Shown here: piece after piece, positions 1 through 12,600 of the stretch | Numbering within the stretch: position 1 is the stretch's first letter | Layout: each line of letters begins with the position of its first letter | Assembly (NCBI GenBank): GCA_963921425.1 | Contig: OY992838.1 | Location: forward strand, 15,252,001 to 15,316,000 | Length of the DNA stretch: 64,000 nucleotides | DNA from: Dryas octopetala | Taxonomy: Eukaryota > Streptophyta > Magnoliopsida > Rosales > Rosaceae | Direction: 5' to 3' | Notes under the pieces: model-generated | Database searches by the model: none | The model's input: the letters and a program-made list of their open reading frames with translations, nothing else | What the model was told of the DNA's origin: nothing | Program-made: the position numbers and the translations under genes

Positions 1-692
1 ATCTATTTAAAAAATTACACATTTAAGGTGACGGTGATTATCCTCGGACACATTTATCAAATTTGTTAATTAGAAGAACATATTTGTATTTGTATTTTGA
101 TCAAATTTTGTCATCAAAGTATGGTATATATGTATACATGTAAGTATCTAACTAGTTAAAAATACATCAGATTTAAAATTGATCTAAATTTGAATAAATA
201 AAATATAATCACTTCATCTCTCTTTGATTCTAATACTCTAAATTAGTTTTTATGACTAAGAAATAATGAAATATAACTTATACTTTACTTATAATTTAAG
301 AAAACATAACTAAAATGATTTAAAATCATCACTTAAAAAAATTGTGGACCAAAATTGAATTAAGTATGAAATAAGTAGGCCAAATTTGTAATTTCCTCGA
401 ATAATGTAATATCAATAAAAAAAAAAAAAAACACAGAGAATAATATAGTAGTTGCTGTGGCTGCTCTCTTTACTTTGACATGGAGGAAGAATCTGGTGAG
501 TTGCAACTTGCACGTACCTACACAAGTCACATGGGCTACGGAAGAAGACCAAAACGAATCGAATCCCCACGTGAAGGGTTTGGTGCACCGCGACACACCC
601 AATCTTAGCCCAGCCAGTATGCTTTTCGTGGCGGCAGACATTTATGCTTAATGCTTGATGAAGAGGGTGTGGATCCCGCGTGACAGATGTGT
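1..692 (+). promoter_or_regulatory. Upstream region of the PIP5K gene with two G-boxes
   Basis: AT-rich non-coding DNA upstream of the MORN-type PIP5K gene. It contains two CACGTG cores, at 568-573 (CCCCACGTGAAG) and 695-700 (GACACGTGTC), only 127 bp apart. The second has the ACACGTGT form typical of plant ABRE/G-box sites bound by bZIP and bHLH factors. Short CT/GA-rich runs follow at about 730-745 and 823-845, as is common in plant 5' leaders. The G-boxes are seen directly; their use by this gene is inferred from position. No clear TATA box was picked out. Confidence 0.4.
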
Positions 693-2392
693 GACACGTG
701 TCTAGATTCGAACAGCGGAATCAAGGGTCTCTCTCTGTCTGTCTGTTCACTGTTGTTGCCCTTTTTCCATTTCTCAGGTGGAAAAAAGGGAAAACCAAGT
801 TCAAACCGAATGATCAGTTTTTAGAGAGGGAGAGAGGAGAGAGTGGTCAAGAAGTGTCAATTCAAGTCGGTTTCCACTTTTCTATTTTTGTCAAAAATTC
901 ATTTTTAGCTTTCTTTTGTCAAAATTTTGGGGCAAAGGTCGGTTTGAATTTCGGAATTTTTGGTGCTCTTTATTGCTTTTTTTGGCTCTGAAATTTTTTG
1001 GGATTCTTTTATTTATTATTCATTTTTTTTTTCTTGAAACTCAGTTCATTGAGAGTTTTGGGGTCTCTTTGGAGAGAGGGATTGGCTTCAACTTTTAAAT
1101 CTAAGCCCAGGTGAGCTTATGTTATTCCCCATTTAAATCACTATTTTTTTTTAAAATTCATTTTGTTGATATTAGTATCAACATTCATTACTATATATAA
1201 AGAGCTTTAATTTCTCAGGTTTCTGTAGTTGGGCTTTAATGCTTTCCTAATGTTATTAGGAATAGGAGTTTCACTGAAATGGGTACTCAATTATTGTCAA
1301 GAGCATTTGATATGTGTTAAGCAGTAACCCATAAAGCTGAAAATTCCCTCTTTTCTTGAAGTTGATTATTGCATTTGCATACCATTTGAAAAACTTCAAA
1401 ACTATGATCTGGTTAACTACAGGATCATGTTCTTGTTGTAAGATTACCGTCAACGAGAAAATGGTTAGCTGTATAATTTATAGTTTGGGCAAGTAGCAGT
1501 TGGCATGCAGTGCTACATCTTTGGAATATGAATTATCAGATTACTTGGAAGCTTTGCATATAACTAGAATATTAGGAATTCAAGTTCTATGTTTTTTGTA
1601 AGAACTGTTTTTGTACAATTAAAGCATGCTGCTATTAGTATTCGTTTGGAAACTTTGGAAAATTTGGGGGTGGAAACTACCTTTCAAATACGAAGGTGCA
1701 TTTTATTGGTAGTTTGTTTGGATTTTTCTTTTTATCATTCAAATGATGCCATATGGTGATGTTAAGCAGGATATAGATCAATGATTTTAATTTGGAAGTA
1801 GATGATTAGGATAGCAGGTCAATGTTGGATTTTTAAGTTTATCTTGATTTTTGAACTTACAAAAAATTCTTTTACATTAATGTTTTAGGGCTTTTTGGTT
1901 AAAATATATTGGAATTGGATGTGTTTGTTGATTTAGCAATTGGTTGATTGAGTTTCTGCCAGCTCCAAGCCATCAAAGTTTTTATAGATGAGCATGTTAA
2001 TCTTTTAAAACATATCTCATAATTTAAGACAAAGAAACGAATTAGAGAAACTCAAAAAAGATGCTTAACTTTTCCTTCACCAGAAGCCAGGATGCAAAAG
2101 AACAGGCATAAGAAAAATGATGCTCTCTTTTTTGCTTTAAACGAATAGAAAATAGAGCATCATTTGAAAATAATATCCTGCATATAAACAAATGTGTTAT
2201 CGCCTTTATTTGATGGATATGTTTTATGTTCAGAGTCACAAAACCTGCTTACTGCTTTTATATAGATGATGAAGGTGATTGAAGAGTCTATTTGTTATTC
2301 TACTTATGGATCTGCCTAGAGTTAGAAAGCCTGTATGAGATGAAGTTTGTGAACAATATCCAGGACGAATGAATTAGTTATTATAGGCTGTT
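693..2392 (+). other. Probable 5' leader and leader intron of PIP5K
   Basis: A stretch with no convincing protein. A good donor (CCCAG|GTGAGC) ends at 1110, after CT/T-rich leader-like sequence, and candidate acceptors lie at 2233 and 2363 ahead of the start codon at 2393. The likely reading is a non-coding first exon, a leader intron of about 1.1-1.25 kb and a short second leader piece. Transcription start and acceptor choice cannot be fixed without RNA data. Confidence 0.35.
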
Positions 2393-5300
2393 ATGGAGGA
2401 CACTGAAAGGTAATAATTCTCAGGTTATCCGTTTCTCTCCTCCCTTCATTTTCCAATGTAATCAGGTTCGATAAATAATTTCTTCTTCTTCTTCTTCTTT
2501 TTTTTTTTTTTTTTTTTTTTTTTTTCTTTCTTCGGTGGTTTAGTGAGAAAGCCTTCTCAAATAGAGACGTCTATGTTGGAAATTTTAAGGGAATTCTGCC
2601 ACATGGTAAGGGTAAATACACATGGTCTGATGGAACAATCTATGAGGGTGACTGGGAAGAAGGAAAAATGACAGGTAAAGGGCAGATAGTTTGGACATCA
2701 GGAGCACAATATGTGGGTGATTTCTCTGGTGGTTACCTTCATGGTTATGGCATCTTTACTGGATCTGATGGTACCTTTTACCGGGGTTCCTGGAGGATGA
2801 ATATTCAGCATGGGACTGGAAAAAAGCAGTATTGTAATTCAGATACTTATGAAGGATCATGGAAGGAAGGAGTACATGAAGGTAGTGGTAGGTATTCTTG
2901 GAGTAGTGGGAATACATATATTGGGTGTTGGAAAGCTGGGAAAATGTGTGGTAGAGGGGTCATGAAATGGGCCAATGGTGATCTTTTCAATGGTTTCTGG
3001 TTAAATGGGTTAAGAGATGGGTCTGGAATTTATAGGTTCTCAGATGGGGGATATTATTTTGGAACGTGGAGTCGGGGCCTAAAAGATGGAAAAGGAACAT
3101 TCTATCCAGCTGGAACTAAACATCCGCCCTTAAAGAAATGGTGCAGCTCTCTGGGATATGATGATGGAAAGAGTTTGCTGTCTGGATCATTGGTAAATTC
3201 AGAAGAAAGCAAGGCTAGACCAAGTGTTAAGCGCAGTTTTTCTGAGAAAATCTCCATTGGTGGAATTTTAAGAAATTCAAGTCGTATATCACACAAATCT
3301 ATGTCATTAGATAAAAACTGGACCCATTTGGATCCTGCTAGAGAATTTAGATCTTACGACTCTTTACGCACATTGTCCCATACCTCCGAGGAAAGTCATC
3401 ATGAGACACAAGATAACAACAGTTTTGTTTACGAGAGAGAATACATGCAAGGGGTGTTGATTAAAGAGAGAGTTAGGAATTATACAGAGATGTCAAAGAA
3501 AAGTAAACAACGGAATAAAATTTCAGTGAAGGAAGGAAAGAAGTCATGTATTGACATTTTTGGAGGCCATAGAAGCTATTATTTGATGCTTAATCTGCAA
3601 CTTGGTATCAGGTAAATCGCTTGACCCACACCTTTGTAGTCTCAAACTATTAATACTTATGTGCACAAAAATGACCATTTAATCTTCAATATCCTCTTTA
3701 GTTTGCATTCTACAAAAAAAAAAAAAAAAAAATCCTCTTTTAGTTTGCATGTTCACATGTGTGTTTGATGTTTCTTATTCCATGTGTATTCACTGGCACA
3801 GAGCCCTCAATATTTTACCTGATGTTTGAAAATTGAAAATTGAAATTATTGACTTGGTGGAGCATTGGATTGCATAAGCATTTGGCTGCCAGTAATGTGT
3901 TAACTTAATTTAATGATCCTCAGGTGGCTGGATTATGCCATATGTTATCCTCTTTGGTTGTATGTTTTTGGAATTGCTAAGTTTTGGTCATGATGATGAA
4001 GGTACAGGCTAAATCTCTGGTTGGTCACCTTTAAAAAAATGGAAGTAGAAGGAAATGGATTTTCAGGAGAGTCCATTTGTGCCATTTTTATTTTTGTGTA
4101 TAAGTTAACAATTTAGACCTATATAACATAAACTATCACTTTGAGCTATATTTTTTTTACCAATAAGAATAACTTTCAAGCAATATATATGATGATTAAA
4201 TAAATTTGAACTCCCAGATGAAATCTCAGTTTAATTGGGCAGATCCATTCTCTGCCAAAGTATTATAATTTTGATAGGAATTTTTACACTTACTAAATAT
4301 TCTGTTTGAAGTTCACAGGTACACTGTTGGGAAGATCACACCAGTTCCTGTACGTGAAGTTCGATCTTCTGATTTTGGAGACCGAGCCAGAATAAGGATG
4401 TATTTTCCTAGAAAGGGATCTCAGTTTACACCTCCGCATTATTCAATTGATTTCTATTGGAAAGATTATTGCCCTATGGTCTTCAGGTAATAGTTGCCTT
4501 ATGCACATTGCCTAACCTATGAAAGTGAGTGAGATAAAGCTTTCTGCATTTGGATTGTTTGGTTTCTAATGAGAGCATATTTGTCTGCATAGGTCTCAAT
4601 GAATGGAAATCCTAAAATGTGGATTATTATCTTTCATCATAATAATAGATAAAGTCAATCCCCAGTTTCGGTTTTGGTTGATCTGTCAGACTTTGTTTTT
4701 TGTTTTGTTTTTGGAAAAGAACTAATCTATGAAACCTCACTTATGAAAATTTTTTGGTGATAAATGATAAGGGTAAATTGGTAAAATACACATATGTCAA
4801 TTGCAACAGTTGTTGTCTCAACATTTCTCCCTCTACACATGTAACTACCTGCTGTGCTGCTACTAAATTTTTTTTCTGTAATGTCCTAACAACTATCAGC
4901 CACTCGATCACTATTAAAGTCATTTGAGTAAATTACATTGATTTCCAGGTACAGAGACTTCCTCCATTTTTTGAAAATAACACTAACCTTTTCTGTCAGT
5001 GGACTTCCGCAGAACTTTTAGTACTGATTATATAATAATGAGGTAAGCATGCGATACCAATCTACACCTAAAGATTCCCTGACCTGTGGAGTCACAAGTA
5101 GCCCTTAGGTCAATGCCCAACTGTAGTCTGTTAAAATATAAAGTAATTGTTGGGTGTTGACTGAAGTCTAAATAGCTTAAGTTTTTGGGGATAGTGGTAA
5201 ACTCACAGAATCGAATATTGTATCAAAGAAAGGGGTCTTATTTTCAAATCTCTGCTCCATTGCACTGCCTCCCTATTTAAGTCAAATATATCACATGTTG

Positions 5301-6623
5301 TGCCCCACAATCAGGGGGAACTTGGGTTCACACATGAGGGAGAGTGTTAGAAAATAAACTATTATTGGCCCACTTCCTAATAAAGCTTTTGTTAACACTA
5401 AAAGATTGGCAGATAATGGCTCTTTCACAAGAAGGCATAATGGTTCTTTTTCCTTTGTGTTGTTCTGAGCCTCTGACCGTGAAATGTTTTTCCTTATGTG
5501 TCTGACTACTGGCTTTGGTGCTTTGAAGCATATAATAATTCTCATTACCTAGTATCATCAAAATCATAAGCGTTCTCAACGTTCTCAATAGTTAATTTTC
5601 TCAATTTGATTCATTCTTATGTTTTTGTTTACTTGGTGTAATATGCAGTATATCCTTCTTCTTTATGTATTATATTTGTCTTTATCATATACACCTTGTA
5701 ACCTCACAAGTATATGTTTCTTCTATATCCTATGCAAATAAGCATGTTTGAATCTCTTTCTGCCTAATTAAAGAGTTGCATTTCAGGAATTTAAGGGAGA
5801 TGTTTAAATTAGATGCAGCAGAGTACATGATGTCCATTTGTGGTGATGATGGCTTAAGAGAGCTTTCTTCCCCAGGGAAAAGTGGCAGTATCTTCTATCT
5901 CTCTCATGATGATAGATTTGTGATTAAGACTCTAAGGAAAACTGAACTCAAGGTTTGAATATTGCAAACCTCTATGCTAAATTATATATAATGAGTTCTT
6001 TATACTCGAAGTTCCACGCACCCCAAACAGTTTACTTTTCGTATTGAATGAACTTAGCAGTTGGCTAACGATTATCAAGATGCTCCATTTTATTTTTTCT
6101 TAATAAAACCTTTTTTAGTCTGAATTTATTTTTTAAACGGTAAAAGTGGATTCTCAGTATATTTTTATCAACTCTATAGGGCTTACATTGTCTGTACTCT
6201 AGCTCCCTTTCTTGACCTTTCGGATAGTTAAAAATCATAAAATATGATAAATTGATGTTTACATGTGTCTGTACTCTGTAATGTATATGCATTTATATTT
6301 GTGCGCTTGCTGGAGAACATACCCTTAAAAGTTATTTTACTATCGAACAGACAGACCGAAAGAAAATTTAGTCCTATTTCCACCCATTTAAAAGCATGCT
6401 GATCTTCCCAATCTGAGTACCTCTAGTAGAAAACAATAACAATGTGTTAATCGAAAATTAAACTCGGTATATGGGAAAATGTTGGAATTTTGGAAATGAC
6501 AATCTCTAATTTCCTTGTTTAGTATCATCAAGAAGGAAATCTTGAAATTCAATGTTAAAAAAATGTGGAATTTAGAGGTTATAAATTAAATAGGTGTCAT
6601 TTCCAAAATCCCAGTATAATGAT

Positions 6624-6654
<31 letters not shown>

Positions 6655-9600
6655 TGACCCATCACCACAACGCCACCCCACCACAACCAAAAATACCACC
6701 ATCTCGCTTCCCCTGCTGCCACAACCACCATCGCCGTCATCGTCGTCACCACCATCTTGTCACTAGCTTCCCCATTGTTGTCACCCCCACCCCACCAACT
6801 ACCCCTGCCTTGCTTCAGTTGCTTGCCCCTCCCCCACTGTAACTACCACCACACCCCCTCCATTGCTGGCATCGCCACTTCCATTCTGCATCGACCACTG
6901 CCACCACCACCATCGTTGCAGCCACCGGAACTGGCCCCACTACTATGATCTTGCTCCCATAACGCTCACCTTTGCAATCACTGTTGCCGCAACCACCTCA
7001 CCACCTTCCTTCCACTAGCCCCGCCTCTGTCCCAGCCTCTATCACCTCACTCCCACTACCATCCCAACCGTTGACACCACCACCTCACCCCCTTCACCAC
7101 CAACTCCACCTCCATCGTCAGTTTTGTCACCACCAACATCACCGTTAGCATTTCCACCACCACCACCTCTACCACTAACATTGCATTTAAATTCCACCAT
7201 GCTTAATAAGTTGGCCAAACAAGATCTTTTACAAGTTCCAGGGACTTTAAACTCCATTCTTTCAATTTCGCAATTTTGAAATTCGATCGTACTTTCAAAC
7301 TTCCTCATTCAAACTCACCGTAAGAAGCAACCTGCAGAAAATTGGAAAAATCCATAAGCAATCCTTTTCTTTTTTCTTTTCTATAAAGTTATTATATTAT
7401 TTTTGTTTTTTCAGTTTACTAATAATTTATATCTTGTAAGATGTAAATTTATCCTAGAACTATAATACATCATGACTTGACCAACTCAAGTTGGTTAGAG
7501 AAGAGAGATCTTATTCTGCATATTAAAGTACCTTTGTGAACTTTCACTTGTTTATTTTGGGTAATGAGGAAAACCCTCATGATTCGCCCCTTATCGGGTC
7601 CAAGATCTTATGTAAATCTTGGATATGTAGGAGTTATATATGAGTGTTGCGCTCATGGGGGGGTTCTACTTAGGATGTTCGAGTTTACATCTCGCCCTAT
7701 GCATACCTTTTACCACTGGGCCACCTGTGCTGGTTGAGAATTTGCACATTTTACTTGCTGAAAATAGTAGATTTGTTGGATCGGAAAACACATGCTAGGA
7801 GTTTTAACGACTAGTTTGAAAATATTCTTCTTTGTGGGGCTAAATTAGATTTTTGTTCTTTTAGGTCAGTTTTCAATGATTTGAAGGGATCGTCTCCAAT
7901 GCATATTCATAGCTACGTTAGCAATTGTGTCCACTGAATCATAGGATCCACTAACTGTTTCTTTTATGCCTCAAATTGATGTGGATGAGATTGTAAAAGG
8001 AAAATCATGAAAGGAAGGTTTTCATTTACCATATGTCTGGTGGTCAAAGGGTGCTATTGATGTGGAATTGCTAGTTTCCTTTATGTTTTCAAGGGCTTTA
8101 ACTCTATATAATAATTTCAGATAGGTCAGATTGGAGGGGTACTCCTTCGTAATCTTTGTAGGAAACAAATGGAGCTTTGCTGAAATGATCACATTATTGA
8201 ACATGAATGGACTGGTTCTTGGCATGCTAGTTTTAATTGGACCTCTGGATTCCAGAATTTTTTGTCTGATTCTTGGCAAGCCAGTGATTACATGTAGCTC
8301 ATGTCAAAGGGAACTGCAATCCCACCATTTTCAGTCAGAAGGTTTTTGTTGGATTTTTGTATTATCTTCTGTTTCTTTATCCCTTTAAAATTGAATGTGA
8401 AGATTGTAGCTGTGAAGATATTGAAATTGATGGGTTGGGAAATGCTAATATTTTTTAAAAATAATGCATTTGTTGGAAGCTGCTGGGGAGAGATTGTGGT
8501 AAGTCAGGATGAATGCTTTTCCTGTGTTTTTAGATCGTTAGTTACACTATGTAATGATTGTATTTGTGAAGGCCATAGCTCATTGATTGAGGAGGTGAAA
8601 GAAAAATGAGTGGTCAAGTTAAGGCTTCTGCGACCTGAGTTATTGGTGTTGCATTTATTTGATATTTTAATATCTTTATATCCCTGTTGCTTCTTACTTG
8701 AACAAAATGATCCATCAATTCCATATGTGTTTGTACACTGTCCAGTAGCTGTCCGTTTAAGGCAGAATTCTTTTAGGGAGGCAGGGGTAAGCTAGGTGAT
8801 TCCAGCAGATTGCTTTGCAATTCTAAGTGAAGGGAATAGAATGATCTTTGAGGACTGCAAAAGGGGTGGTGTGGAGGAACATTGGGAAAGAGATCTATTC
8901 TGGACTTCTTAGTGGGAGTGTATCAGTTGAATATAAGGATTTCTACTATTCTTTTTGATTGGAAGGTCGCTGTTTGTTAGCTATGATTTAGCCTAACTTT
9001 TCTTTGATTTGTGTGTCTTTTTGGTTGTAGTGTAGTTCTGCATGTAATTTTGGGGTTGACTCCGTGTCCACTGCTTGCATTTATTTATTTATTTGTGATT
9101 AATAAAAGTTGTTTCTTTAAAAAAAAAATAATAATAAAAAATTCCATATGAGTGTTTAGATTCTTTTTTTTTTCTTCTTTTTTTTTTTTTAATCTTTTTT
9201 TTTTTTTAATATTTTACGAAATACAAGTTAATGAACTGGTACTTCTTTCTAGTCCAAGTTTGGGAAGGATGTTGAGATGAATTATGATTCATTTCCTTTT
9301 TCCTGTGTAGGTTCTACTCAAGATGCTGCCTAGCTATTATTGCCATGTTGGAAAACATGAAAACACTCTCATAACAAAATTTTTTGGGCTCCATCGAATA
9401 ACATTAAAAGGTGGAAGAAAGGTACCTGGCTACTTACCACTCTGTCAGATTGCCCTAGTTTCAGTTCTGCCTTGTTTGTCACCTTTGATTGGTGTGGCTT
9501 CTTCTATATGCATTGTTTTCAGGTACGCTTTATGGTCATGGGGAATATGTTTTGCACTGAATTACGAATTCATCGTCGTTATGATTTGAAGGGTTCGACT

Positions 9601-12600
9601 ATTGGAAGATGTACAGATAAAGATAAAATTGATGAGAATACCACATTGAAAGATCTTGATCTGTCATTTGAATTTCACATGGACAAATTATTGCGTGAAT
9701 CACTTTTTAAGTAAGTCCTTTTAAAACTTTTGGTAGTGGTGCCAATATATCGAATTTCTGATCATTTTTTTTTTTTTGAATAAATAATGAATTCATATCA
9801 CAATGCTTGAGGAAGTATCATTTCTACCATAACCCGAACCCAAAACTGCTTCATGTTATGTTATTGTTTGTTCTTTATTGTCCTTTTGGATTTGATTTCT
9901 TCCCCCTGCCCCCTGAATTTATTTTCTTTTTATATGTGATGTAGGACAATAGTAAAAGTAGGGAAGAGAATATAGAGATCCAGATTCACTCCAGCCTTTG
10001 GCATCACACCAAAAGTGTATTGGAATCACTCCAATAAAAAATAGAAAAATTCCGGCATCACACCGGCCTTCGGCATCTCACTGAGGGTGGCTTGGAATCA
10101 CTCCAAGTCAACTCGTGCTTCACACACAAGCAGAAAAATCTGATTTCTTTCACCATTAACTTCTCTCAAAGGTTACAAACCAGCCCTTTTATAGAGCCAT
10201 TGATACATGAACAATAAGACCCACATTAATACGCCTAGGAATTTTAAGAGACATAACTCATAACACTTGATGCCTTGAACAGGTGACATAAAGAGACTCT
10301 TCATGTGTAAATTGCATTCATTAAATGAAAAAAGACTCTTCATGTGGTGCTTGGAACTTTGATGGACTGATTTAAAATACTTTGAACTTGGCTCCTGCAT
10401 TAATATGTCTCTTGGATTCCATACATCGCGTGTCAAAAAAGCCCTTGCGAAAATGCAGGACGCGTGATATTTTTTTTTTTTCATTGCTCAAGCATGTTAC
10501 TGGATTAACTTTATTGATCATATTATTAAAAAACTTCTGTAATAACTCAGTCCTGATCATGATCTTCCACTGATTGTCATGCTCTAGTTCTCCAAAACCA
10601 CTCACAAAGAACATCCAAAATCTCCTGATATAATGCTCTGATCTCCATTATCCAAACTAGCTGCTGTACTGCTAAGAATACTTCAGCAATATTTGGGAGG
10701 GTTATCGAAAGTTCCTCTATGTGTTAGGCTACCTTTATAGATACATGTCCACCACTTGTTTCTCTTTCAAGTCCTCTGCATCTGGATCTTTGAATTCTGA
10801 CATATAAAGCTTGCCTTGAGGAAGAGCCAAGCTGGTTGAAGAGATATTTCAACCTCAACCCTAAATCTGAATCATTCACCTTGGTACATGCCAACTGTGT
10901 AACCCTTCGAAATCACTTCTTCGGCTTGATGATATTTAAGTGTCAAACTGCTTTGACATCTTCCATAGTTGATTAAATTATTAGATTTTGATTTAGTTTC
11001 ACGGGGAAGGAAGGTGCTTGAGGTCTAGTTTGACTGAACATTAGGAAATGTAATGTGAAAAATGCATTGAATACTGTCCTCATATCTTAGGTTTTGACTG
11101 CAACTTCCAATAATAATCTCATAAGCTCTTGTTAAATTGATAAGTTGCAAGGTGATTTTAGATTTAAGATAAAAATGGATCCGAAATTAGAAAATCTATT
11201 TTTTTCCCTGCAATGTTCATTGTTGTTTTCCATTTAAATACACTACTTATCAGTACTATATTGCTATTTTATTCTTTAGGTAACGACATGCTTGAACTTC
11301 TTTGTGAAGTCTAAATATATCTACAGTGATACACGGTGTATGTCTTATACCATAGATTCACAGCTCATAGATTATGTATTCATCCAAAAGAAACTAAGAA
11401 TTGTGTTCTACTTGTCACTGATTGTCTGAATAAGTTCTTCCACATTATAATCCACTGCTGGAATCTTTCTCCCTCTTCATTTTGCAGACAAATATCACTA
11501 GACTGCATGTTTTTAGAATCTCAGCAAATTATCGATTATAGCCTTCTGTTGGGACTTCATTTTAGAGCTCCTGAGAATCTCAAGGCCTTTTCACAGCGTC
11601 CTAGTACAATGCACAATCATGAGAGTTTACCTACTGGGGATGGTAGGCATCTCTTTCTGATACAAATATCTTACAAAATGAACTAATTTTTTAATAATTT
11701 ATTCAGGTGCTGTGATATCTTATGCATTTGGTGATGTGGATATTTTTCTGATTAATGTGCTTTTTTATTTTTTATTTTTTCCAACATCTCAAAATATCCA
11801 GTACAGTTTTGTGCCATACTGTCTTCAGACAATAGTCACTCTAAAACACACACTATACAGGTCACTCACAGTAAAATGTTACGCTCAGAATATAAACACA
11901 AAAGAGGACTGTATCAAAAGAATACCCAACAGTTGTAAGTAACAAGTCAATAAACAGCCTAGTTCTCATCAGTGTTTAAAATTTCAACTAACACACTGAT
12001 ATGTTGAGCATGTTGACACCAATAAGGGAGTGGAAGGTGTACCCTTCCACAATGTCATTCACATGTACGCGATTGTCACCAGGATGTCGGTAATTTTGGT
12101 TTTGGAGGAAATTTGAGGCAGTGAGCCTCATTTCTCTGATATTTTCACCAGAATTTTGGTATATGTCAACTGAAATCTTCTGGATGTTTGAGGATATTTA
12201 TTTTTGGGGTAATAGTGTGGGCATTGCTTAGCCCATGCAAACCCTGTTCTTTAGGTCATGATCTGACCACGTTGGGGCTGATGCAGCTAAGGCCCAATGC
12301 TCCCGTGAATGTCATTTAATCATAAAATGAATAACAGAAACAGGTACATGCTCTGCTGACTCAATATGTGGTTCATGGTGTGCAATCCTCCACGGCTGAA
12401 CAATAGCTCCTTCACATAAGGGCAGACTTACAAGTATGCATCATAGTTAACATGCTAGCATAGTCCCACATTGCCTGGCTACCTTTGGAATATGGCTCCG
12501 TTTCCTTATAAGCTGGTTTTGTAAGGATAAGTTGTATCCATGGGTTTAACATGGTATCAGAGTAGGTGTAGCACAGGGATGGATCGGGTTCGTATCTGTA

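Noticed and set aside
6654-7308. Pro/His-rich and Gly-rich open frames
   Set aside because: They arise from CAC-rich low-complexity DNA inside a PIP5K intron, have no domain and overlap on opposite strands.
10405-10960. Possible retroelement coding remnant downstream of solo LTR copy A
   Set aside because: Scanned on both strands; no convincing Pol or Gag motif, and the ATATG duplication shows the LTR is solo.
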